A DNA stretch of 64,000 nucleotides from Beta vulgaris subsp. vulgaris (lineage: Eukaryota; Streptophyta; Magnoliopsida; Caryophyllales; Amaranthaceae): assembly GCF_026745355.1 (NCBI RefSeq), contig NC_079202.1, forward strand, positions 4,472,173 through 4,536,172, in the 5' to 3' direction. Shown here in pieces: positions 36,694-47,084 of the stretch. Both the position numbers and the translations under genes were made by a program. The notes below the pieces were generated by a model. That model made no database searches. It was not told the origin of the DNA and worked only from the letters and a program-made list of their open reading frames with translations. Every line of letters starts with the position of its first letter. The stretch's first letter is position 1.

Positions 36694-37141
36694 TGTTAAG
36701 ATTAAATGTTAACTTATTGAGGCAAGCAAGGCAATGTTAATGCTTCGGGTTGAAGTTCCGTTATACGCAAATTACTGCAAGCAAATAAGAGGCAAAGTTG
36801 CATGGACCAAGGCGTGGACCAAGACTTTGACGACGAATTGTCGTGGTATTGTTGCATGGAAAATAATCTTATGAGAGCTTTTTTTTGTTTGTTTTGCTTT
36901 ATATAGTTTTCTCATTTGATGAGGATTGTAATTAGGTAACCAGATATACTTTTTGGTATATGATATCTTCTAAAAGTATCATCTTAGGGGGCATGTATTA
37001 TAATTCTAGTTGAATATGGTTTCTTGTTTAGCTTATAAAAGGGGGTTTATGCCTAACTAGAATATATGCACAGAAAATTATCATCATTGAGCAAAAGGAA
37101 CAATCAAATGAGATAATTATTCTTGAGTTGAAGGAACCATC
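36694..37141 (+). repeat. 3' LTR of copia element
   Basis: It begins TGTTAAGATTAAATG directly after the purine tract AAAGAGGAGG (36682-36691) and parallels the 5' LTR. It may extend further right (to about 37480, where LTR-like sequence with tttctataatgtatttgc occurs), but the 5' copy does not cover that part. Confidence 0.65.
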
Positions 37142-37544
37142 AAGTGAAGGGATTGTATTATTTTAGATGAACTTAATAATACAATTTATTTTTGTGGGGA
37201 GGAAATTAAAATTTTCTCATATTTGTCTCTTAATTATTGTTATTTTGCTATTTTCTATAATGTATTTGCATTTTGGTCTTAGACAACATTTATCACCTAC
37301 AAATAGGCGATTGAATGATAAGAGAAAAATATCAAGAAAGAATTGAGCTCCATTTGTTCTTAATTGTATGCTCCAATTACTCTTTTATTTCGAGTGTGGT
37401 CTCTAAGGTACTTGTTTAATTACTAATATTGTAATTCCATAGTAGTTCAACTTACTCCAATTCCTTTAGGTTGGTTATAGGGGCTTCTTGACAATTAGAA
37501 TTTTGGAGCAAAAATAGAGTTTTGACTAGTTAAAAACTCTAAAA

Positions 37545-37887
37545 GGGGGTGTTTGGTGAAAGTGACTTTTAAAGAGAGTTTAGGAATAAAAACAATCAAA
37601 ATGAAAAAGGTCATAATAGGAGCTTTTTCTTTAGAGAAATAGGTAAAATAATGTGCAATGACTTTTTTTGCCGGTAATATTAATACCGCATATATGTATT
37701 AAAATGTCTATAAATGTCATATCAAACAAACAAATGACAATAAACTTTTAACAATCAGTTAATTGTCACCAAATACATTTATAAAATAAAGTTGTCAAAT
37801 GCAGAGAGATCTGTTGAAAAAAAAGTTAAAACTCTAACAGCAAACTATAAACTCTAACAACTAAACTCTATTTGCCAAACATGACCA
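37545..37887. mobile_element. Possible MITE (GTGTTTGG-type ends)
   Basis: The left GGGGGTGTTTGGTGAAAG and the reverse complement of the right end TGGTCATGTTTGGCAAAT form short imperfect inverted repeats about 340 bp apart. No clear target duplication. Confidence 0.4.
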
Positions 37888-38289
37888 TAATTACTATTTT
37901 TATGATATTATGGCACAATATAAAATAGGTAATATATAAGGAAATCTTGTTTCATAAACCTTGTTTGGTAAAGAGAGTTTTGGGGGAAAATTAGAGGTTT
38001 GAACTCATATAAGAGGATTTGACTAGCCAATAATCCTTTGATTTGAGTATTTGGTAAAGAAAAGTGTCAATTAGCTAATTGGTCAGTCCAAGGGCTAACC
38101 CTTAAAAGGCTACTAATTTTAGTTCAACTCGATTTGGTTAATTCTTTCAGTTCAGCTAATTTCAGTTCACTTCACTTCAATTTTTTCTCAGTTCATGTAA
38201 TTTCAGTTCAGTTTCTCTCGATCCAAAAGAGCGGAGGCTTAATGTTGGCGTAATATAGACTTTTTATAAAACAAAAATACATGAATGCT

Positions 38290-38710
38290 ATTTTTTTATT
38301 AGAAAAGATAATTGGTACGAAAATCAACCCCTCTCAAGCTATTAGCCTGCAGGACACATCAGTTTAGAGGCTGAGTACAAGGCTAAAAAGTTCAAAAGTA
38401 AATTCCCCTTTCATATTATTGAGATGAGGATTCGAATCCTTTTTTTTTTATTAGGAAATTAAATCAGCCCAAGGGGTAGCCCTTACAAGGCTACTAGCAT
38501 GTAGGAAACACCAATACATTGGCTGGTAAGATATGATAACATGCTAAGGAAACACCCCAACATAATGTTAGGGGTAATGATCGAACCCCTGACCTCAAAG
38601 GCCAAGGGGAAGTGCTCTACCCAATTGAGCTAACTTCTATCCTTGATTCGAACCCTAAATAATGCCTTATAATTTGAGATGGTAATTCATTCAGTTACCA
38701 CCTTCCCTCA
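38290..38710 (-). mobile_element. Outer tRNA-derived SINE, split by another SINE
   Basis: On the minus strand the head GGTGGTAACTGAATGAATTAC (A-box-like) is followed by GGGTTCGAATC (B box), where the inner SINE is inserted. The body continues on the far side to a tail ending TAATAAAAAAATAG at 38290. The 3' part (GATGTGTCCTGCAGGCTAAT) resembles that of the inner SINE, so both probably belong to one family. The 5' limit is approximate. Confidence 0.6.
38440..38644 (-). mobile_element. Inner tRNA-derived SINE inserted at the B box of the outer SINE
   Basis: A 205-bp element. The minus-strand head has TTAGCTCAATTGGG (A box, 38634-38621) and GGGGTTCGATC (B box, about 38589-38579). The body ends TTTCCTAATAAAAAAAAAA (tail at 38449-38440). 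It is flanked by GATTCGAATCC (38429-38439) and GATTCGAACCC (38645-38655), an 11-bp target duplication with one mismatch that is itself the B-box core of the outer SINE. Confidence 0.75.
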
Positions 38711-39102
38711 AATACATAGAAGCTATATTAATACTTTCTGTTTCTAAGAGGCTATATTAATACTATGCATAGCTTGTAGGATCATTTTCATACTATATAT
38801 AGGTTGAGTTGATATTACACACCTTCATTGAAACGTGTGTCCTGTTCTTAGAATTTCAGTTATAAAACTTTTACTACCAGAATGCATAAAATTCCCATTT
38901 TAGTTGGTTTTGAAAAAAATTCCTATTTTAGTCATACATCACATTTTCCTACCTAAAAGGCTAAAACTAATAAAAAAATACAAAACAAAACAAAAAAAAA
39001 AAATAAATCAAAGGAAACCTGGTCGAACTTACCTAAAAACTTCAAGCACTTAGTAAAACCTTCACAAACTTGATAAACTCGTATTAGACGCAACTAGAAA
39101 AA
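38711..39102. other. AT-rich spacer
   Basis: A short duplicated phrase (aggctatattaatactat) occurs near 38722 and 38750. Nothing else was recognised. Confidence 0.3.
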
Positions 39103-39338
39103 GAGACTGAAAAAATCACATTTTGTGCGCATATCTCAATATACCTCTTTGAACTTAAATATTTTTCATTATATATTAGTAAAGATTATAATGATAGAAT
39201 ATTAATAATGTTTTAATTGTGACAAATCAAACAAGACCCCATGACTATATTTTTCTTATAAATTAAAAAAAATTAAGAAAATTCTTTCTAAGTATGAATA
39301 TTGCCAAGATTCTAAGTGAGAAAAAAAAACATAGGGAG
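39103..39338. mobile_element. Stowaway MITE (same family as 7855 and 42582)
   Basis: The right end reads inward CTCCCTATGTTTTTTTTTCT and is followed by TA at 39339-39340. The interior in reverse (tctaagtatgaatattgccaa, gaccccatgact) matches the RBR intron copy. The left terminus is decayed (GAGACTGAAAAAATCAC) and its exact base is uncertain. Confidence 0.65.
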
Positions 39339-39574
39339 TACTATACTAGTATGAAGTATCTCATATACAAGCATTCAAAAATGATATTTGCTATTGGAAA
39401 GTACTCCTATTAAAGATATTCGTGTGACTTTTTCATTATTCACAAACTTTTTTTTGACTATAATTTTTTTTTTTTACAGATGTATACCAACAATGTTTAT
39501 TTACAAGAAGTTATTGAATTTGTTTCGACATATATTTTTCAAAATATTAACTTTCTGTAATTTTTTAACTAATA

Positions 39575-40083
39575 CTTCCTCTGTCTCTAAATAGGGTGCC
39601 CAATTTTTCATTTATGTTTGTTCCAAATAGAATTCTCATTTCCTTATTTGAAATGGTCCACCAATTAAAATATTATTTTGCTTTCAACTTTTATAATATT
39701 ACCCACTTTTTCATATGTCCTACATTCTCTCTCCTTAATAAACAATTTATAAAAACTGTATCAACTTATATATATAATTATGATATAATACAAGTAAGGT
39801 CATACACACGATTTCTTCTTATTTTTTTTGGGTCCTACTACGAGAAGTTTACCACCGCCACCGCCTTCGACGAGTGGACTAATCTCGTACCGGAGTTTAC
39901 ATGAGTACCTCAAAGGATAACATTCCTCCCAGCTGGGATTTTTTTCCATACTCAAAGCTCGAATCCGAGACCTTGGTTAAGAAGCGAGGACCCTTAACTA
40001 CTCACACCAACCTCAGTTGGTATGATTTCTTATTAATACTTGTGCCCAAAACAAATGGGCATTCTATTTAAGGACGGAGGAGG
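39575..40083. mobile_element. Stowaway MITE carrying a SINE insertion
   Basis: The left end CTTCCTCTGTCTCTAAATAG and the reverse complement of the right end CCTCCTCCGTCCTTAAATAG form inverted repeats. TA precedes (39573-39574) and follows (40084-40085). Without the SINE and one TSD it is about 295 bp. The target site for the SINE is about 235 bp in from the left end. Confidence 0.8.
39818..40022 (-). mobile_element. tRNA-derived SINE nested in a Stowaway
   Basis: The minus-strand sequence has a tRNA-like head with A box GGTTGGTGTGAGTAGTTAAG and B box GGTCTCGGATTCGAGC. A body with CGAAGGCGGTGGCGGTGG follows, then a short A-rich tail. It is flanked by CGATTTCTT (39809-39817) and TGATTTCTT (40023-40031), a 9-bp duplication with one mismatch. 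It is GC-richer than its surroundings. Confidence 0.75.
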
Positions 40084-40149
40084 TAGGTAATTAGAGATAT
40101 TACTTACTAGTTGTGTATTAGGAAACATGCAAGTTAAAATGCAGCATTT

Positions 40150-40352
40150 TAAAAAGGAAAATGATATACATAACCCTTAGGGCTATGTATAAGGTGCTTA
40201 AAATGGAAATAAAATATTAAATCAAGCATTTATTACCTCAATTGATGTGAAAATGTATCTTGAATTCTTAAACTGATTCCATTTATAGAAATGTTTTTAA
40301 TGCTTATATGTAGCCCTAAGGGCTATATATATCATTACCCTTTTTAAAAAAA
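40150..40352. mobile_element. MITE with about 45-bp TIRs
   Basis: The left AAAAAGGAAAATGATATACA and the reverse complement of the right end AAAAAGGGTAATGATATATA continue through CCCTTAGGGCTAYRTATAAG in both arms. The terminal arms themselves contain the palindrome CCCTTAGGG. About 200 bp, no coding capacity, target duplication unclear. Confidence 0.75.
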
Positions 40353-40359
40353 CGAAGGC

Positions 40360-40935
40360 AGTAAAAATGTTTGGGAGATGGCTTAAAAAAGTTTATTAGT
40401 GAGATGATATGACTAACATATCCTTAGTGGAATGTGGTATTGGCATAAGAATCCCAGGCGCTTGTGGTTGAAGCAACAGCATCGAGAAGGTGAGCTGTAA
40501 CCCAAATGTAAAATTGGACCACCGTCACTTCCCAGCTCATTTTTATTGTTCTCTTTATTTTCAACTTGGCGGCTACTCCGTCAGATGACACACATCTTGT
40601 GGTCTCACTTCATCACCACCGTACATCACTATCTTTTCTTTCAATTTTCATTATCAACTATAACCGGATCTTCTGTATAAGAATGATATTTTTTGTCAGA
40701 TTATAAGAATTATATGTTATGGAAGATCAGAAGTCTTGATAAAGTTTTATAAAACTGGTTGACTTTTAGCAAATAGTGATATTAAGGGTGCACCAGTTTA
40801 ATTTGTTGAGATAAGCTATGTCTTGCTCGACTCAACTTGTGAAGGTCTCAATTTGAGTTCGAATTTGGATCGAGTTTTGAGTTGCTTACAACTAGAGTGT
40901 ATACAAACTTGATTAGCATCTCTATATAACATATA
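40360..40935. other. Spacer, nothing recognised
   Basis: Mixed AT-rich sequence without a supported gene or element boundary. Confidence 0.3.
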
Positions 40936-41131
40936 TTTCCTCCGTATTTTAACTTACAACAAAGAAAGTAGGTTTCTATTAATATATTCATGTAGAGATA
41001 AGAAACACATCCCCTAAAAAAAGGAAGAAGATAAGAAACACATAACAAGTACTCCATAACAAATAGTTTTCTCTTTCTCAACAATGTTAAATATAGAAAT
41101 AATTATTTTACTTATTTCAAAATGGAAGAAG
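40936..41131. mobile_element. Stowaway-like MITE
   Basis: The left TTTCCTCCGTATTTTAACTT and the reverse complement of the right end CTTCTTCCATTTTGAAATAA form imperfect inverted repeats, with TA at 40934-40935 and 41132-41133. Confidence 0.65.
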
Positions 41132-41952
41132 TATTAAATATAACTAAAAAGTTAAAGTAAATCAAATACTTAAGCATTGAACAACATACTAGTATATGAT
41201 TTTGTCACTGATCACTAGAAAAGAAAACCTTGTAGAAAATTCATATACTTTATCTAAATATTAGAAAAGCTGTTCAAAAAAATCTAGGATATTAAGCCAC
41301 GTTCTCTTCTTTTTTTTTTCGTTGCACCAATTTTCACTTTTAGGTGTATTTTTATAGTTGCATCATTTCTAATTTTAACAAAGTTTTTGGGGCCATTTTA
41401 ACTTCTTAATTACCATCATTTCACCTATAAAATAGGTGAGCAAACGAATTTGATTTCCTTTTGTTTCCTCTTAAATTTTTTATAAAAATGAAATGGTGTA
41501 ACTAAAAAAATTGAGGAAATATAATAGTAGACAATAACACCCAATTTAGTTGGAATTGCATTCTAAATTACAAATTAGAGCAACCTTCATTGTCACGTGA
41601 AATTAGTTAGTAATAATTGTTTAAGCTTTTTTATTTATTTCGTCCAGTAGTATTCAAAAGGTAACAAATAGGCTAAAAGGAATTATATCACTTTCTTTGT
41701 AGCTAAAAAGCAAAACTAAATGATCATGTTGAGGTAAACATATCTAAAAATGGCTATGAAATTATTCTCATGTTTGGGAATTGGATGGTGGCTTTCTAGC
41801 TGCTATTTCACCTTACTAATGTTTTTTATTTTGAAAGTAAAAGTGTTTTTTATTCCTTCCTTGAAAGTGCATGGGACTCGACCAGCTCACCATGTCTGAT
41901 GTCTCCACGGGCACTCAAGAAATTACAATAAATTAACTAGAAAGTGCAAACT
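41132..41952. other. AT-rich spacer
   Basis: No gene or bounded repeat was seen in this interval. Confidence 0.3.
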
Positions 41953-42302
41953 AAGGGGTTGTTTGGGCAATCGGCTATTGGCTGGTTTAGTTGGCTTGTT
42001 TGACTAGCTGGAAGCATTGGCTGTATGATTGACTTTTTAAGTTGGCTGTTTAAGCTAGCTGTTTGCAAAAATATTTGGCAAAATTAAGTGTGGCTGTTGG
42101 CTGTTTATTAAGTTTGTGGGCCAACAAGCCAAAAGCCAATCCAAAAAGCTGCTCCAGGCAGCTTTTTCATTTTGGCTTAAAAGCCAGCTTTTCAGCCAAC
42201 CAAAAAGCCAATAACCAAACACTTTTTTTGGCTGTTTGACCAAATTGAAAAGCCAAAAGCCAATGAAAAAATCATTTACCAAACATATCCTTTGTATGGA
42301 AA
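41953..42302. mobile_element. MITE with multiple GGCTGTTTGG/AAAGCCAA subrepeats
   Basis: The left end AAGGGGTTGTTTGG and reverse complement of the right end AAGGATATGTTTGG bracket 350 bp. GGCTGTTT/TTGGCTG words dominate the left half and their complements (AAAAGCCAA, CAGCCAA) the right half, so the element can fold on itself. The 75-codon minus-strand frame at 42055-42282 is part of this repeat. Confidence 0.6.
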
Positions 42303-42581
42303 TTACAATATGATAACTATAAACTGCAAACTTCTATATAGCTCAAGCGCACATCAAATGGTCACTCATAATACGAGAGCCTTATAAAAAGAAGAGGCGA
42401 AAATTACTTTCATTTACACATAAAGTTGGAAATTAGAATGGTGCCTATTTCAATGTCAAATTTTATAAACAATCAATACAAATAATTCTCACTATTTGTA
42501 TAGGGAAAAAAAATAGTCATGTGAAAGTTTACTAAATGTATGTCAATGTCTAATTTTAAGTATAATTTTTATTAATATGTA

Positions 42582-42840
42582 CTTCTGCTGTTTTTTTTTA
42601 AAAATCTTTCTCACTTGGAATCTTGACACCTATTTATCCTTAGAGAGAATCTTTTCAATTTTTTTTCAACTTATAAGAAAAAAATATAGTCATGTGGGGT
42701 CTTGTTTCGTCTCAATTAGTACATTATTAATATTCAATCGTTATAATTTTTACTAATATATAATGAAAGATATTTAAGTTCAAAGTGATGCATCGGGAGA
42801 TATGCATAGGAAAGTGAGAATGATAAAAAAACAGAGGGAG
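42582..42840. mobile_element. Stowaway MITE (family of 7855 and 39103)
   Basis: The left end CTTCTGCTGTTTTTTTTTA and reverse complement of the right end CTCCCTCTGTTTTTTTATC lie between TA (42580-42581) and TA (42841-42842). The interior (ggaatcttgacacctattta, gtcatgtggggtcttgtttc) is near-identical in layout to the RBR intron 10 copy. Confidence 0.85.
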
Positions 42841-43094
42841 TAATTGAAAGTAGTAGTGGTCAAATTAGTGCATTGGTGTAACATCCCTAAATTACTCGCT
42901 TTTAAATTTTAGTTTAGTAAATAATATTTGAGTAATTTAGGAGTATTACCGCCACGTGACTAACACGCTTTCGGCAACTAACTACTAACTAACAAAATAA
43001 CTTGCAGCGGAAGACTTTAACCAAAAATAATAATACTTCTTTATAAATAAAATTAAATATTGTCTCAATACTCAAAATAAATGAAACACTCTAA

Positions 43095-44044
43095 GGGGGC
43101 GTTTGGTTGGGGGCCTCATGAAAGGGTAAGGGAAACAAAGCTCTTGATTCCCTTAATTGATGTTTGTTTGGTCATTTTAATCATTCTCTTTACCCTCTCC
43201 TTTCCCCCAAAGTACTCTACATCCATTCCCCACACCCGTTAGGGTTTCACTTACCCTTTCTCTCCTCTACTTCATGGTCACCTTGACCAATCATTGACCA
43301 CCACACCACCAACTGAACTCACCATCCTTGCCAACGGAACCACCACACCACCACCTGAAATCACCACCCTCGCCACCTGAACTCACCACCCTCGCCACCA
43401 AAACCACCACGCGTCATCTGAACCAACCGGAAAACATTCCCCCAAACCACCCGATTAGCCACCCCCACCCCTTGAAAACCACCAAAACCCACTCGGAAAA
43501 ACCTCATTCAACCCACAACTACCGCAGAAGAGGGGAGGAGGAAGAACGTTGGCGCCAAATGTAACAACAATCCCTCACAATCCAACTTGAAAACCCAACT
43601 CTAAGAATTGATTATGGCTTTAGATGGTCAAATTCGGCCATAAAAACTTCAGATCTGAAATTTTTATGGTCGAATTCGACCTTTAAAACCTCAAGTATGG
43701 TCTTTAATGGTGGTAGAGAAGAAAAACAAGGAAAGGGGGATTGTGACGGGAGGCGGTGAGGTGGCGGTGTGAGGTGGCGGTGAGGTGGGGAGTGTTGTGC
43801 GGTAGTAAGAGGGAGGCGTTATGAGTGGCAGTGAGAGGGCGCGGCGGCGGTGAGTGGTGGTGGGTTGTGGTGGTGGTGGTAGTACTTGGGAGAGATAGGG
43901 GAAGAATGTGAGGAAAAATAGTGGGAGGAGGAAGATGAGTTTTCAAACCAAACAACATTCTTTAAGAAAGGGTTTTCTTTTCCTTTCTCCTTGTTTCTCT
44001 TTCTTAAACCCTTTCCCTTTCCCCTTCATGAACCAAACGCCTCC
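43095..44044. mobile_element. Harbinger/Tourist-like MITE, complete, 950 bp
   Basis: The left end GGGGGCGTTTGGTTGGGGG and reverse complement of the right end GGAGGCGTTTGGTTCATGAA carry TAA duplications at 43092-43094 and 44045-44047. The 3-bp TWA target duplication points to the PIF/Harbinger superfamily. The interior is CACC-rich on one side and GGTGG-rich on the other, forming internal inverted low-complexity sequence. The reading frames here (43328-43564, 43704-43958) are low-complexity artefacts. Confidence 0.85.
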
Positions 44045-44272
44045 TAATCTAGGTGAAGATCCCCTTCCTATAGCTAGTATGCTCCCATGCACATCCAAAA
44101 TTCACCTGCAAAACTGCTTACCAAAAGGCAAACAGGGCGAAGCCAAATAGGAAAAAGAAAAAACGCGTCAGTATAAAATAGAGTATGAAATGTACTAGAT
44201 AAGTAACACATTTATTAATTCGTAACAATTGTTCATTTCGAAAACTCCATCACCAATACTTCAGGATTAGCT

Positions 44273-44462
44273 CTTTAAGAATAAACTATTTTCAAACACT
44301 TAATAATAATTCAAGAATAAAATTTTAAGAACAAACTCTTTCCAAACACTTGAAGTATAATTCAAGAATAACTTTTTAAGAACAAACTCTTTCCAAACAC
44401 TTGAATAATAATTCAAGAATAACCTTTTAAGAACAAACTTTTTCCAAACAACTTGAATTAAA
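44273..44462. repeat. Tandem repeat, about 51 bp x 3.7
   Basis: Units begin TTTTAAGAACAAACTCTTTC at about 44273, 44323, 44374 and 44425, the last incomplete. Spacing is 50-51 bp with few substitutions between units. Confidence 0.85.
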
Positions 44463-44635
44463 AATAATCCTGAAAAATCGGGATCGGTGAGGTCCTCCAG
44501 GATCGTAAAATCGTAGAATAGTAAGATTCGGATCGGGATTTTAACAACAATGGTTGAAACTATAGTGAATTTTTTTTGTCAAATATCAGAGGAAAAAACG
44601 TTTAACTACAATATCTTGCAAGAATGTCTCTGAGG

Positions 44636-44720
44636 AGCTCTCTGTGGCAGAGTGGTTTTTCATATCCACTTAAAATACAAAAGCTTGATATGCGGGTCAC
44701 TGGTTGGACTCTTGGCATTA
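44636..44720 (+). other. tRNA-like (SINE head?) sequence
   Basis: GCTCTCTGTGGCAGAGTGGT resembles a tRNA D-arm/A box and GGTTGGACTC resembles a B box with one changed base (GGTTCGACTC). It is not a complete tRNA cloverleaf. It may be a SINE head or a tRNA pseudogene; no tail or target duplication was identified. Confidence 0.4.
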
Positions 44721-44849
44721 CTGTTTTTGTTCTTAATTTCTTTTCCTTTTCTTTCTATATTCTCTTCTCTTTTTTCTGCAATATTGTTTATGTATGTAAC
44801 AAATACTCAAAAGTAGTTACTTTTAAAAAAGTTATAGAGAAATGTTGAT

Positions 44850-45493
44850 TCCATTTAATAAAATTTCTTGTCTTCCTAAAAAAATCTAAACGAATTCATG
44901 TATAGGTTTTGATTTTACGAAATTATTCTAGCCGTCTTACATTTAAAGTGTTCGAACCCACAATTGGAACTTTCTTGATCTGCCACTGGCTTGAAGAGTA
45001 GGGAGGTTGTGAATCCGTAAATGTACCTGAGGGTTTGTATATATGCTTAATTTAGATTAGGAAAAATTCACACGATGGGGTCCAACTATAACCCATTTTC
45101 TTTTATAGGTCCCAACTATGAATTATTCTTTGCAGGTCCCAAGTTTACCATATTGTGATTTTTATAAGTCTTGAATTAATTATAAACGGTTTAAAAGGTA
45201 ATATTTTTCAATATTCGCCCCATATTTATAGGACTTTGTCACTTGCTAAAAGTGTTCGAAGATAGTAAACATTTAAAAATCTTACCTTTTAAATCGATTA
45301 TAAGTAACTCAGGACCTATGAAAATCACAAGATAGTAAACATGGGACCTGTAGGGAATAATCCATAGTTGGGACTTATAAAATAAAATGGGTAATAGTTG
45401 AGCTCTCTCTTGTGAATTTTTCCTTTAGATTATAATCTTGAAGGAGCTAAGTTTAGAGATAAGTCCTAAACTATACTAAGTATACAAAGAAAG
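44850..45493. other. Spacer with a possible hAT end near 44950-44995
   Basis: The minus strand near 44995 reads CAGTGGCAGATCAAGAAAG followed by GGGTTCGAACAC, resembling the CAGGGGCGGATT end of the hAT element at 51688. No partner end was found. Confidence 0.25.
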
Positions 45494-45646
45494 CTTTCTC
45501 GGCGTCTAATGCTTGTAATATACTTGTAACATTTGTCTTTTTGACAAAGTTGTGTTATATAAAGAAAACTTTATGTTTCACTTTCTCTTCTTCTCTTGGT
45601 TCTTAAGCCATTTACAAATGTTACAAGTATCAAGAAATGGAGGAAG
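45494..45646. mobile_element. Stowaway-like MITE with 17-bp perfect inner inverted repeat
   Basis: ATACTTGTAACATTTGT (45520-45536) is the exact inverse of 45614-45630. The outer right arm (CTTCCTCCATTTCTTG inward) ends before TA at 45647-45648. The left arm (CTTTCTCGGCGTCTAATG) is decayed and its TA is not clear. Confidence 0.6.
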
Positions 45647-45657
45647 TATCAATTATC

Positions 45658-45689
<32 letters not shown>

Positions 45690-45782
45690 TCCTGAGGAGG
45701 TACAAGCATACCAAAAGAAATAAAAAACTAACTAAAACACTGGCAAACTAAACTAACAGAAAAACAAAACCAAAACCAAGAA

Positions 45783-46270
45783 CTAAGGAGGCAGAAGACG
45801 AGGGAAAGAAACCCCTCTAAAATCTTCATCAAGAATGGAGCGAAGCCCCGGTGGTGCCGAAGTATGAAGGATGGTGGGGAGGAGCTGAGCAACTCCATAA
45901 TTTGCAAGCCAATCAGCAGCTCGATTACCCTCGCGATAAACATGAAGAATCTGCACTTCCCAGGAGTCATTATCAAGCAACTGGAGACATTGGTTCAGCA
46001 GATGGGTGCACTCATTACGCCCTGATGCTTTGTGTTGCAACAATTTAACACAAGCTAGATTATCCAATTGAATCATCAAGTTGCTTATTTGTAACTCTCA
46101 GGCTAGTTTTAAACCCTTTAACAAAGCCATGACTTCCGCTTTGAAGGAAGTACAGTGACCAAAATTCATAGATAGCGCTGAAATTAAACCCCCACAATGG
46201 TCCCTTATGAGGGCACCACCACCAGCAGGGCCAGGCGCACCTTTTGCTGCTCCATCTGAGTTGAGGACGT
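45783..46270 (-). pseudogene. LINE 1 RNase H domain
   Basis: NSDGAAKGAPGPAGGGALIR (first catalytic Asp) lies in one frame near 46180-46265. After a frameshift MIQLDNLACVKLLQHKASG and HVYREGNRAADWLANYG follow at 46079-45860. This is an RVT_3-type RNase H, present in several plant L1 lineages. Confidence 0.85.
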
Positions 46271-46271
46271 A

Positions 46272-47084
46272 CTATTCCAGCGGTGGGTGTTGCCAAGAGA
46301 CGCCCACTTCTTCCCTAATACGAGGTTGACGAGGTTTCATGAAAAGAGAAAGCTTCCTATCGATAGCCCGACGCGCTTCATTGTAGCGCACATGGATGAA
46401 GCCTCCAATATCTTGTGGCACCTCCTGATTTCTACCAAACACTATACTATTCCTCCACTTCCAAATCCACCACACCGCCACACAAAATAGTGTCACCCAT
46501 ATCATATGCCCATCTTTATCATCATGCTGAAGATTGGTGGAGATCCATTGCTTTATAGGTTGCTCATAGATCCCCGTCGAGTCCGCAGGCCCTCCAAGTT
46601 TAGACCACACCATTCGGGCCGTCGCACAATCGCGGAGAATATGAAGACTTGATTCCTCGTCTGCACCACAGACATAACATTTTGGGTCGTCCGTTAGGCA
46701 TTGTTTGTATCTCAAGGAGTTACTCATTATCCTCTCATGACAAGCTGTCCAAAGAAAGGCTCGGATGCGTTGTTGAATAGGGGCAGACCAAATGAGGTTC
46801 CAGCAATCTTCATCTATCATTTCCCCATGATTTTGCATTAGATTCAGCGAGGATCGAATAGAGAATTTACCCTGCTTACCTTGCCTCCAGTAGATCAAGT
46901 CCCCCTGCTCATCCAACTCGTGTAATTCGAACGTTTGGATAACTTTAAGGACTTCATGGGGGAGATAATCCGCGGACAGATCCCAACGCCAACCTTGATT
47001 GATATCCCACATTTCATTAAACGTAGCTCCCAACAAGGCCTCAGGAATAGGCTGCGTAGCTAGAGACGACAACGTAGACTTCAA
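46272..47084 (-). pseudogene. LINE 1 zf-RVT domain
   Basis: An open frame of 270 codons. IWSAPIQQRIRAFLWTACHE, then CYVCGADEESSLHILRDC, is the zf-RVT Cys/His module typical of plant non-LTR elements, followed by VAVWWIWKWRNSIVFG. It lies between RT and RNase H as expected. Confidence 0.9.

Larger units (their letters stand above)
23745..37141 (+). mobile_element. Degenerate Tnt1-like Ty1/copia element split by a gypsy insertion
   Basis: LTR-like repeats at 23745-24446 and 36694-37141 flank gag and protease remnants in + orientation. A Ty3/gypsy element (24624-35563) interrupts gag. The interior lacks integrase, reverse transcriptase and RNase H: after the pre-integrase region (ending about 36655) the sequence goes straight into a polypurine tract and the 3' LTR. 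No primer binding site is visible after the 5' LTR. Without the gypsy insert the copy is about 2.5 kb. LTR ends beyond the shared similarity are approximate and no target duplication was found. Confidence 0.7.
42877..44462. mobile_element. Gypsy-LTR-like remnant carrying a MITE
   Basis: It starts TGTAACATCCCTAAATTAC, resembling the TGTAACAGCCC start of the gypsy LTRs in this window. It also has the gcagcggaagac and cacctgcaaaac phrases common in such LTRs. A Harbinger-like MITE (43095-44044) sits inside. No partner LTR or coding region was found, so this may be a solo LTR or a fragment. The right limit is uncertain. Confidence 0.4.

Noticed and set aside
43328..43958. Pro/Thr/His-rich frames on both strands
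   Set aside because: CACC/GGTGG repeats of the Harbinger-like MITE interior.
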